The notes below the pieces were generated by a model. The model did no database searches, was not told where the DNA came from, and saw only the letters and a list, made by a program, of their open reading frames with translations. From a virus, in IMG/VR virus record IMGVR_UViG_3300038701_001512, positions 1 to 41,655 of that record: a stretch of DNA of 41,655 bases. One strand, 5' to 3'. Each line of letters opens with the position of its first letter. The stretch's first letter is position 1. Position numbers and translations under genes: made by a program. Shown piece by piece: positions 15,379-22,478 of this stretch.

Positions 15379-16637
15379 TGACTAAAATTACACCTTGGCC
15401 TGAACAAAAAGCTATGGCCGGTGAGGCTATTAAAGTGCTAAAAGAGCACGGATTAGTCTATCTAGCTATGGAAGAAAGAACAGGTAAAACATTAACAGCT
15501 ATTCTTATAGCAGAAGATACTATTGCTAATCGTATATTAGTTATATCTAAGAAAACCGCGTTAAAAGGTTGGAATGACATGTTAGATGGTTATATTCATC
15601 TTAGTTCATATACAGTAGTAAACTATCATCAAGCTCATAAAGTTAAAGGTGATTTTGATTTAGTTATTTTAGACGAGCCACACAATTATGTTAGTGGTTA
15701 CCCTAAAACATCTGCCATGTGGAAAAATATACACAAACTTGTTTATGGTTTACCAATTATATATATGTCTGCTACACCTAATGCTCAAGGTGTGCAATTA
15801 TTATTCAACCAATTTAAATTGTGTAAGTTTTCGCCTTGGGATCATTATGAAGACTTTTATGAGTGGTTTAAAAAATTTGCTAAAAGAGATGGAAAAGGTA
15901 ATTTACCAGTTACTTATATTGGTAATAATAGAACGGCTATTGACTATAAAAAAATTGAACATGATTTAGCTTTTTCTGAAGTAGAGCATTTGTTTCTAAC
16001 TAAAACAAGAGCTGAACTAGGTTTTGAGCACGAACCGGAAGATGAGTTACATTTTATCGATTTAGACGAGACAACAAGAGGTGCATATAATGCTTTAATA
16101 AAACATAATGTATTAGAATTCTCTCACCAAGCTACAAATCGTGACTATTCTATAATATGTGACAGCGGTATTAAATTACGTTGGACTTTGCATATGTTGG
16201 AAGGTGGTGTACTTAAGTATATTGAAATAGTTAATAAGAAAGAAAAAGTACATTATTTAGTTTTAAATAATAGTGAAAAAATTGACTATATGTTAAATGT
16301 CTGGGGTGATACTAAAGATCTTGTTATAATGCATCAATATAAAGCCGAAGCTATAAAACTACAAGCAATATTTAAAAAAGCACGAATTTTGCAAGCAACT
16401 AGTTATGCTGAAGGTGTTGATTTGTCAATGCATAAACATTTAGTTATTTATTCGCAAGATTTTAGTACAGCAAGACATACACAAAGACGTGCAAGACAAG
16501 CCAATAAAAATAGAGATGAAGAAATTAAAGTTCATTATCTATTAGTTAAAAAAGCAGTTAGTGAACAAGTATATAATGTGTGTTCTAAAAATAAAAAGAA
16601 TTTTGTTGATAGTTTATTTGAAAGGGAAGAGCTATGA
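15378..16637 (+). CDS. SF2 (SNF2/DEAD-like) DNA helicase (419 aa)
   Basis: Start at ATG 15378 in a TGATG overlap. Motif I EERTGKTLTA (about residues 31-40), Walker B LVILDEPHN, motif III MSATPNAQG, motif V YAEGVDLSMHKHLVIYSQ and motif VI QRRARQ are visible in order. Similar helicases in phages act in replication-fork remodelling or recombination. It sits between nuclease and ligase genes, which fits that role. Confidence 0.88.
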   Translation: MTKITPWPEQKAMAGEAIKVLKEHGLVYLAMEERTGKTLTAILIAEDTIANRILVISKKTALKGWNDMLDGYIHLSSYTVVNYHQAHKVKGDFDLVILDEPHNYVSGYPKTSAMWKNIHKLVYGLPIIYMSATPNAQGVQLLFNQFKLCKFSPWDHYEDFYEWFKKFAKRDGKGNLPVTYIGNNRTAIDYKKIEHDLAFSEVEHLFLTKTRAELGFEHEPEDELHFIDLDETTRGAYNALIKHNVLEFSHQATNRDYSIICDSGIKLRWTLHMLEGGVLKYIEIVNKKEKVHYLVLNNSEKIDYMLNVWGDTKDLVIMHQYKAEAIKLQAIFKKARILQATSYAEGVDLSMHKHLVIYSQDFSTARHTQRRARQANKNRDEEIKVHYLLVKKAVSEQVYNVCSKNKKNFVDSLFEREEL

Positions 16638-16810
16638 GTTATGAAATATTACAAGCAAACAACGGTTTTATATTACGACCGAGAAGTGATTATGACAGAG
16701 GTGTTTCCATAGAAAGAGATGTTTTTGTTTTTAACACAGCTAAAGACTTAGGTCAACACATAACAGAAAATTTTAAAACTTTGCAAGAAGAAAAGGAAAG
16801 ACAAGAATGA
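16634..16810 (+). CDS. Small hypothetical protein (58 aa)
   Basis: ATGAG overlap with the helicase stop and GGGAAGAG just before. Begins MSYEILQANNGFILRPRSDY, a likely beta hairpin, and ends in a charged helix (LQEEKERQE). Its stop overlaps the ligase start. Function unknown. Confidence 0.6.
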   Translation: MSYEILQANNGFILRPRSDYDRGVSIERDVFVFNTAKDLGQHITENFKTLQEEKERQE

Positions 16811-18036
16811 TGATATTACCCAACTTACGTGCGAACTCAAGTAGAATAGTAAAAGAACAAATATTAGATCATGCTTCTGAATTAGATAAATTAATGTTTC
16901 AATATGCTTATCATCCTATTAATACTTATGGAGTGAAATTTGACAATATTGATTATTCGACTGTTCAAAATCCTACTAAAGAGATGTTTGACATTTTAGA
17001 CGAGTTAGCAGACAGAACATTAACAGGTAACGAAGCACGTGAAACAGTCGAGGCTTTTGCATTTGAAGATGGTGATTTAATTAAACTTATTTGTAATAGA
17101 GATTTAGATTGTGGCGTTACAGCTACTACGTTGAATAAAGTTTTTGGTAAAGGTTTTATAAAACAATTTAAAGTTCAACTTGCTAAAGAAGTAACACTTG
17201 ATAAAGTTAAGTTCCCTTGTATTGCACAAATTAAATATGACGGTGTTCGTGTTATTGCAATAATCAAGTCACATAAAAATAAAGTTATATTTAAAACACG
17301 TAATGGTAAAGTATTTGAATATCCTGCACTTGAAAAAGCTTTATTATCTTGTAAGTTACCTGATCTAGATATTATATTAGATGGTGAATTAACCTTAGGA
17401 ACTTCATCTGCATCTAATCATACAAATGTTAGTGGGGCTGTTACATCATCTATGCGTGGTAATCCTATTCCAGGTGCTAATTTTGTTTTTAACGTATTTG
17501 ATTTTATGTCTATCGGTGATTTTTATTCACAAACTAATGATAATATTTATGGCACACGATTTGCTGCTGCGAAAACTATTGTAGATAATATACAATCAGA
17601 TCTAGTAAGAATTGCTGAAACACATAATATAGCTACAGCTGATGAAGCTAATAAAATGTTTAATGAAGTTTATAAACAAGGTTATGAGGGTTTAATATTA
17701 AAACATTGGCATCATTTATATACATTTAAACGTAGTGCTGATTGGGTTAAAATGAAAGCTATTAAAGATTGTGATTTGAAATGCGTAGACATTAAAGAAG
17801 GCACTGGTAAGTATCAACATCAAATAGGTTCTCTTATTTGCGAAGGCATGGTTGAGGGTAAATTTGTTATAGTTGATGTAGGCTCTGGTTTAACTGACAT
17901 GCAAAGAGAAACAGCTTGGGATTGTTTCGTAGGTGAAACAATTGAAATTAAATACAACGAGCTTATTAAAGACAGTATAACAGGTGATTGGAGTTTATTC
18001 TTACCTCGTTTTGTAACTATTAGAATGGATAAATAA
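16807..18036 (+). CDS. ATP-dependent DNA ligase (409 aa)
   Basis: Nucleotidyltransferase core: motif I KYDGVR with adenylated Lys143, then FKTRNGKVFEYPAL, ILDGELTL (motif III), EGLILKHW (motif IV) and DWVKMKAIKDCDL (motif V). A C-terminal OB-fold region follows (SGLTDMQRE...EIKYNELI). The N-terminal ~125 residues are helical and DNA-binding-like, as in T7/T3-type ligases with an extra N-domain. Seals nicks after primer removal. Start at 16807 (MMIL) with AAAGGAAAG upstream. Confidence 0.93.
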   Translation: MMILPNLRANSSRIVKEQILDHASELDKLMFQYAYHPINTYGVKFDNIDYSTVQNPTKEMFDILDELADRTLTGNEARETVEAFAFEDGDLIKLICNRDLDCGVTATTLNKVFGKGFIKQFKVQLAKEVTLDKVKFPCIAQIKYDGVRVIAIIKSHKNKVIFKTRNGKVFEYPALEKALLSCKLPDLDIILDGELTLGTSSASNHTNVSGAVTSSMRGNPIPGANFVFNVFDFMSIGDFYSQTNDNIYGTRFAAAKTIVDNIQSDLVRIAETHNIATADEANKMFNEVYKQGYEGLILKHWHHLYTFKRSADWVKMKAIKDCDLKCVDIKEGTGKYQHQIGSLICEGMVEGKFVIVDVGSGLTDMQRETAWDCFVGETIEIKYNELIKDSITGDWSLFLPRFVTIRMDK

Positions 18037-18037
18037 T

Positions 18038-18289
18038 ATGAAAACATTAGAAGAATTATACGAAGAAGCTCGTCAATATGGTACAATTGATATTTTTGGA
18101 CACGCTGATGGTACATATAGTTGTAACATTTCATTTCGCACTATCTCACATATTGAATTAAAAGCTCAAGCAGGTCATGATAATACTACACCTGCTATTG
18201 CATTACAAAAAGCTATAGATAAAGCAAAAATAATTGTTCGAGATTTAGGAAAAGAAGCAGAAAGGTTTAAACAGTTATCTAATGGCTAA
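18038..18289 (+). CDS. Small hypothetical protein (83 aa)
   Basis: Starts two bases after the ligase stop; the ribosome binding site is weak, so translation may be coupled. Predicted small alpha/beta protein (IDIFGHADGTYSCNISF, then helices with AIDKAKIIVRDLGKEAERF). Overlaps the nuclease gene by eight bases. No family recognised. Confidence 0.65.
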   Translation: MKTLEELYEEARQYGTIDIFGHADGTYSCNISFRTISHIELKAQAGHDNTTPAIALQKAIDKAKIIVRDLGKEAERFKQLSNG

Positions 18290-18593
18290 TCCTTTACAAC
18301 CTAAGATATTAAAAGTACTAAGAACTGAATATGGCGCTTACGCAATAAACTTGGTAGCAAGTGCCTCTTCAGGTGATATGGATATTATATGTTGTATAAA
18401 AGGTTTATTTTATGGTTTTGAAGTTAAATGGGCTGATGATAAACCTTCAGAACTTCAGAAAAAGAAAATAAACGCTTGTATTGATGCTGGAGGTAAAGCT
18501 TTTTTTGTTCGTTCTGTACAGTCCTTGCGTAACATTCTTGACAATGACTTGAATCCAGTCTATTATGATATTAAACCGGAGTTTATTTTATAA
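18282..18593 (+). CDS. VRR-NUC type nuclease (103 aa)
   Basis: PD-(D/E)XK-type core: SGDMDIICCIKG gives the Asp, FYGFEVKWADDKPS gives the E-x-K, then LQKKKINACIDAGGKAFFVRS, the typical VRR-NUC ending. The compact size is usual for phage VRR-NUC proteins, which can resolve or cut branched DNA. Last gene of the replication arm, followed by the convergent terminator. Confidence 0.85.
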   Translation: MANPLQPKILKVLRTEYGAYAINLVASASSGDMDIICCIKGLFYGFEVKWADDKPSELQKKKINACIDAGGKAFFVRSVQSLRNILDNDLNPVYYDIKPEFIL

Positions 18594-18663
18594 AAATTGT
18601 CAAAATCTACCTAGGCTACGTCTTCCGAAATTCATTTTATAGATAATCATAAGCCAAATATTT

Positions 18664-18693
18664 AAAGGCCTCAGGGACAATCCTGAGGCCTTT
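18664..18693. terminator. Bidirectional rho-independent terminator between convergent arms
   Basis: AAAGGCCTCAGG (18664-18675) pairs perfectly with CCTGAGGCCTTT (18682-18693) around a six-base loop. A T-rich stretch follows on the plus strand, and A-rich ends give a U-run for minus-strand transcripts too. It separates the replication arm ending at 18593 from the late arm ending at 18704. Confidence 0.92.
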
Positions 18694-18703
18694 ATTTTTA
18701 AAA

Positions 18704-18895
18704 TTAATCTTGTTTTGCTACTGTACTATTATAACTATCAATAGTATTAGCATCTTCACGAGTTAGTTTACTCTCGATCGACAAATTTATAACTGGACAC
18801 GCATTGATCGTACGAGGTGCCGTACACCCAGCGGCAATAACGCATAACAAGACGCATATCATCAAGTTGCCTATTTTCTTGCTTTCGTTTTTCAT
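18704..18895 (-). CDS. Outer-membrane spanin lipoprotein, Rz1-like (63 aa)
   Basis: Signal sequence MICVLLCVIAAGC with a lipobox (IAAG-C24) predicts a lipoprotein of about 40 mature residues. It starts inside the preceding Rz-like gene in another reading frame, overlapping it by 128 bases, which is the classic embedded Rz/Rz1 layout. Unlike lambda Rz1 it is not proline-rich. Last gene of the late operon; acts in outer-membrane disruption at lysis. Confidence 0.82.
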   Translation of the reverse strand: MKNESKKIGNLMICVLLCVIAAGCTAPRTINACPVINLSIESKLTREDANTIDSYNSTVAKQD

Positions 18896-19049
18896 ATTTC
18901 TTGATCTCCTTTACTGCCTGTGCACTTGTCTCTGCTCTTTCAGTTGTAGTACCTTCATTTAATTTTGCGTCGCCAAAACTATAAATTAAATAGCCGCCGA
19001 GGCCCAAAAGAACCACGACGACTACTATAATTATTAGGTATTTATTCAC
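18768..19049 (-). CDS. Inner-membrane spanin, Rz-like (93 aa)
   Basis: N-terminal transmembrane helix (YLIIIVVVVVLLGLGGYLIY), then a charged helical periplasmic part (AETSAQAVKEIKKYEKRK). Two late cysteines could form disulfides. Begins at GTG 19049 sharing a base with the holin stop (TAGTG). Pairs with the overlapping lipoprotein to bridge inner and outer membranes. Confidence 0.8.
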   Translation of the reverse strand: MNKYLIIIVVVVVLLGLGGYLIYSFGDAKLNEGTTTERAETSAQAVKEIKKYEKRKQENRQLDDMRLVMRYCRWVYGTSYDQCVSSYKFVDRE

Positions 19050-19216
19050 TACTTACCTGCATCTGTTTTAACACCTTGGCGAATTGTCGCACCAAGTACA
19101 GCTGTTAAAACAATTTGAGCTGTGTCAGCAAGTGAAACATCACCAACTAGGTAGGCTGCAATAGCACCGATAACAGCAACACCAGCAGTAATGTATGTTT
19201 TATAACCTTTTAACAT
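19049..19216 (-). CDS. Holin-like small membrane protein (55 aa)
   Basis: Sequence MLKGYKTYITAGVAVIGAIAAYLVGD, then LADTAQIVLTAVLGATIRQGVK: two hydrophobic segments with a short turn and a basic end, as in small phage holins. AAAGGA seven bases upstream. Position directly before the spanins and in the same operon as the endolysin supports a holin role; sequence alone does not prove it. Confidence 0.68.
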   Translation of the reverse strand: MLKGYKTYITAGVAVIGAIAAYLVGDVSLADTAQIVLTAVLGATIRQGVKTDAGK

Positions 19217-19228
19217 GGTTAGTCCTTT

Positions 19229-19405
19229 CTAATCGTTTACGGTTTTATTGTAAGCTTCTTGATCCATGGGAGCATTTGTCCCTGCCTCAAGCATACCTAC
19301 AACACATTCTTTGGCTCCTTTTTCTTCAATACATTCGTGACCACCTTCATTTGCGAAGGCGCCACCAACGATTAAAGTCATAACCATTAAAAATTGTGGA
19401 AGCAT
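19229..19405 (-). CDS. Small secreted protein with two cysteines (58 aa)
   Basis: MLPQFLMVMTLIVGGAFA is a plausible cleavable signal peptide (cut after AFA). The mature part is about 40 residues with two Cys (HECIEEKGAKECV) and a negative charge. AGGAA six bases upstream. Lies between the tail-associated 113-aa gene and the holin-like gene, so it could work in the periplasm during lysis or superinfection exclusion. No family recognised. Confidence 0.62.
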   Translation of the reverse strand: MLPQFLMVMTLIVGGAFANEGGHECIEEKGAKECVVGMLEAGTNAPMDQEAYNKTVND

Positions 19406-19423
19406 GTGTTTTCCTTTCTTTGT

Positions 19424-19447
19424 AGTACTTTCTTAAACCCAAGTACT
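19424..19447 (-). terminator. Intergenic hairpin in the late operon
   Basis: AGTACTT (19424-19430) pairs with AAGTACT (19441-19447) across a ten-base loop, between the 113-aa and 58-aa genes. There is no strong U-run after it in the minus direction, so it may be an mRNA processing or stability element rather than a full terminator. Confidence 0.4.
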
Positions 19448-19452
19448 GTAGG

Positions 19453-19794
19453 TTATGCTTTTTCTGAAATGTACACTGTACCATCAGAAGAAGAACGAAT
19501 GCATGATATATGAGTATCACGAACTTTAGACACATCATCATCAACTAATGCAATATCATAGTATAAGCCTGCAGGGATGAAATGACTTAATGCAGTTGCA
19601 ACTACTGTTGAAGTACCAACTTCAACAAATACGTCTTCAGTAGCATATATAGATATCACTCGAGTATCACCATCAAAAGCAGTAGAGTTTTTTGCTGCCG
19701 TTGCTGTAGTTGTAACTGTATGAGCTTTACCTGGTGATAATCTCAATGCAGGTATTGGACGACCTTGTCCATCATTAGGCATTTGTGTAGTCAT
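19453..19794 (-). CDS. Probable minor virion protein, beta-rich (113 aa)
   Basis: Beta-strand-rich sequence: KAHTVTTTATAAKNSTAF, then TRVISIYATEDVFVEVG and HFIPAGLYYDIAL. This pattern is common to small phage proteins encoded near tail or head genes. AGGAA eight bases before the ATG. Located directly after the tailspike gene. Possibly a decoration or fibre-associated protein; the precise role is unknown. Confidence 0.65.
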   Translation of the reverse strand: MTTQMPNDGQGRPIPALRLSPGKAHTVTTTATAAKNSTAFDGDTRVISIYATEDVFVEVGTSTVVATALSHFIPAGLYYDIALVDDDVSKVRDTHISCIRSSSDGTVYISEKA

Positions 19795-19830
19795 AATTTA
19801 TTTCCTTTCTTGTTAAATTATTATATAAGT

Positions 19831-21402
19831 TTAAACATTAACTTCAACTACTCCCGGTCGAATAGGTAGAGCAGTTGCAGAATTGTCTTTAACAATTTTA
19901 GTTATATCTAATGTTAATTCTGCATCATACATGTAGTATAATTGTTCTACTTCAGTACCTGATGGTTCACTATCTAGTGTTAATCTAATAGTTGTTGCAT
20001 CAACTCTTATAGCAGCAGTAATATCTATTGTAGAGGACCCGTCAAAATAAGTAAAACCTTCAATACCAGTTGTTGGTGTAAAGTCTGTGCCGGCATCATG
20101 AGCAATAGTAACATCTACGTTAGTACTTGTTGTTCTGATTGCACTAGCTAATGTAGGACCGTTAACAGAGCCAGAAACTGTATAACCTTTACTATTCAAA
20201 ATAGCATTAGCATTACGTTCAGCTACAACTAGGTAGCCTGCGTCAGTTAAATGTACCTGATCGAATAAAGGTTGATCGTATATCTCACCTGCTAAAATTA
20301 TCCAACTATATGTTTCAGCCAAACGTTGTTGTACTTCTCTTATAGCTTGGACACCGCCAATATTTGTGTAACTACCTGAACGTCTTCCTATAGGCTGAAT
20401 ATATATAGGTATGTCACCAAAAGTATTACGCATGTGCTGGAACACTTTTAACAACGACTCCTCATATATTTCTGCAGGAGTACCGTTATCGATGTAATGC
20501 CCATCTTGTTCACCTTGTCCCCATAACACCATAGTTGGTTTATAAAAAGTATCTGCGATAGTTGAATAAAAATTTGTTAGAACAGGACCAGGCTGGTCAT
20601 TATCATAATCCCACCAATATTCAGAATTAGGTATTGTACTATTACTAGTTTCTAAAATACTGGTACCTCCATCGCCGGCATCTATCATAACAGCGACTTT
20701 ACCTGGCGCCGCTGCACCAAGGACTTGTCTATGTTTTAATTCACCCTCACTAGAGCCACTTTCTTGGGAAGACCAATGACCTCTCATTAAAGATTGACCT
20801 CCACCAGCAATAATAAAATGAGTATGATCTAGCATTTTCTCAAGTGCATACGGTATATCACGATCTTCGTTAATAACCATAAATTTATAAACAGTTAAAT
20901 CTTTAGCATCACCACCGTTATTTCTAGAACCTACGTTAATTTTTAGCAAGTCGTCACCTAGGGGAGCATGTGATTGTTCATTAGTCGATTGTCCTGATAA
21001 TATTGTACTCCCAGTATTACTATACTTTAACAGTGCAAGACACGCAGTGTTTCTAACAATTTGGTCATTATTAGCGGCTGAATGTAAACTAGCTCCGTCG
21101 TCTCTTACAAAACCACGAATAGCTGCACTACTATCTTCTCGAATACCAATAGTATCATTTGCACTACTACCATTACTTGCTACAAATAAATATGTATAAT
21201 TCACAGCAGTTGCAGGCGCTTCATAAATAATAGCCATAATACCTTCATCCGGATTAAAGAAATTATCGTCAGCGATGGTTAATTCATATGGCGACACTGC
21301 TAAAATATTTGTTTCTTCAGATATATAAAATTTGTATGGTAGTGCCACGCTTGCTAAAGCATTTTTTATCGGCGACATACCTTTACCTATGTTAATTAAC
21401 AT
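19831..21402 (-). CDS. Tailspike-like protein with SGNH/sialate-O-acetylesterase domain (523 aa)
   Basis: Residues about 30-180 look like a concanavalin/LamG-type beta sandwich. Residues 195-400 are an SGNH hydrolase of the SASA/CE6 type: block I IIAGGGQSL (S204), WGQGEQD at 294-300 (E298) and DQVHLTDAGY with D381 and H384. The last ~110 residues are beta-rich. Such enzymes deacetylate surface polysaccharides and serve as receptor-degrading spikes. AAGGAG six bases upstream. Its late-operon position fits a virion protein, though it lies after the endolysin, away from the main tail genes. Confidence 0.8.
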   Translation of the reverse strand: MLINIGKGMSPIKNALASVALPYKFYISEETNILAVSPYELTIADDNFFNPDEGIMAIIYEAPATAVNYTYLFVASNGSSANDTIGIREDSSAAIRGFVRDDGASLHSAANNDQIVRNTACLALLKYSNTGSTILSGQSTNEQSHAPLGDDLLKINVGSRNNGGDAKDLTVYKFMVINEDRDIPYALEKMLDHTHFIIAGGGQSLMRGHWSSQESGSSEGELKHRQVLGAAAPGKVAVMIDAGDGGTSILETSNSTIPNSEYWWDYDNDQPGPVLTNFYSTIADTFYKPTMVLWGQGEQDGHYIDNGTPAEIYEESLLKVFQHMRNTFGDIPIYIQPIGRRSGSYTNIGGVQAIREVQQRLAETYSWIILAGEIYDQPLFDQVHLTDAGYLVVAERNANAILNSKGYTVSGSVNGPTLASAIRTTSTNVDVTIAHDAGTDFTPTTGIEGFTYFDGSSTIDITAAIRVDATTIRLTLDSEPSGTEVEQLYYMYDAELTLDITKIVKDNSATALPIRPGVVEVNV

Positions 21403-21411
21403 GTTTGCTCC

Positions 21412-21954
21412 TTATATTACAACTCTGTTTAAAACCCAACCATAAGCAAAGTCTTCATCTTTTTTACGTGCTTGAGATAAGCGTAAATAAAAACTACCTT
21501 GCAAACAATTAAGCGCTCTTAAAAGAACTAGTTCGCCTTGTGTACCTCGTTTTTTGTAATATTGTTTTAAAGCTGACAAAGTAGCAGGTCCAATACTACC
21601 ATCAATTCTAATATCTTTATAATCTTTTTCTTGTCTATTAAAAGCATTTAAACTATACTGTAAATATTCTGCTGCACGTCCGGTACCTTGATTAACACCA
21701 GTGTCAAATAATTCATGAACTAGAGTAGGCATGATTTTATAAATTGCGTCTAGATTTAAAGGTAACCAGAAAGCATCATAATATATTTGCTTTGCTTTAT
21801 TTAAAGATAAGTTTTGCATTTTACCTCTATAACCATATTGTCTAGCAAGCGCAACAGTAATACCGTACATTGTCTTACCACCACTGTCACTTTTATGATC
21901 TGAATAAGTACCTTCAAGATCTAAAACTTTCTCTAAATTTTCTGTAAAAGTCAT
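21412..21954 (-). CDS. Endolysin, GH108 N-acetylmuramidase (180 aa)
   Basis: The N-terminus has LEGTYSDHKSDSGGKTMYG, matching the GH108 pattern (catalytic E14, then D23-x-GG-x-T-x-x-G). The C-terminal third has a peptidoglycan-binding PG_3-like segment (IDGSIGPATLSALKQYY). I start at ATG 21954 (MTFTENLEKV), with AGGG eight bases upstream inside the end of the PAS gene; a longer in-frame ATG at 22026 overlaps that gene. No signal peptide is visible, so release probably needs the holin. Confidence 0.9.
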   Translation of the reverse strand: MTFTENLEKVLDLEGTYSDHKSDSGGKTMYGITVALARQYGYRGKMQNLSLNKAKQIYYDAFWLPLNLDAIYKIMPTLVHELFDTGVNQGTGRAAEYLQYSLNAFNRQEKDYKDIRIDGSIGPATLSALKQYYKKRGTQGELVLLRALNCLQGSFYLRLSQARKKDEDFAYGWVLNRVVI

Positions 21955-21956
21955 TT

Positions 21957-22475
21957 TTATTTCCCTATCAATCTTTCTATTACAAATGCTGTTAATAAAC
22001 CTAGTGAGCTTAAGATAGTCCACCATATTGTTTTTTTATCTCCTACTAACGACAACGACGTCGACTTTTGGGTAGTTGAAGCTAACTCTTCTAGTCTCTG
22101 CTCGTCCATCATTATTCGCGACAGATAAAATTGAAAAGGCTTTAAACCGTCGAAAGGCACTCGAACCACTAATAATATAATTCTTCTCTTTTCTCCATCG
22201 CTGAATTCGTATTCTTTGTGCATTGTGTAGCTGCTTATCTTTCCATCTCTGACAAGCTTCGCCTGCTCTATATCTGCATGTCTTACTTCTGGCGGTGTAA
22301 TATCTGTGAAAGAGCGACCGTAGAACTCGTGTGCCGAAACACCTAATATTTCTAACCATTGGGGATTTACAGAACGAAACAAAAAATCTTCGTCTACAAC
22401 TGCCCAACCATCGAAAGATACGAGCCAACCAGATTTGAATGCTTCTGATCTTTCTTCTTCTGTTAAACCATCCAT
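21957..22475 (-). CDS. PAS-domain protein with C-terminal membrane anchor (172 aa)
   Basis: Residues about 15-125 form a PAS domain: GWAVVDEDFLFRSVNPQWLEILG, then EFYGRSFTDITPPEVRHADI, and strands RRIILLVVRVPF and FQFYLSRIM. A short linker leads to one transmembrane helix at the end (WWTILSSLGLLTAFVIERLIG). No kinase or other output domain is present. It lies directly upstream of the endolysin with a two-base gap. PAS domains sense small molecules, redox or light, so a lysis-timing or membrane-sensing role is conceivable but unproven. Confidence 0.85.
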   Translation of the reverse strand: MDGLTEEERSEAFKSGWLVSFDGWAVVDEDFLFRSVNPQWLEILGVSAHEFYGRSFTDITPPEVRHADIEQAKLVRDGKISSYTMHKEYEFSDGEKRRIILLVVRVPFDGLKPFQFYLSRIMMDEQRLEELASTTQKSTSLSLVGDKKTIWWTILSSLGLLTAFVIERLIGK

Positions 22476-22478
22476 TTA

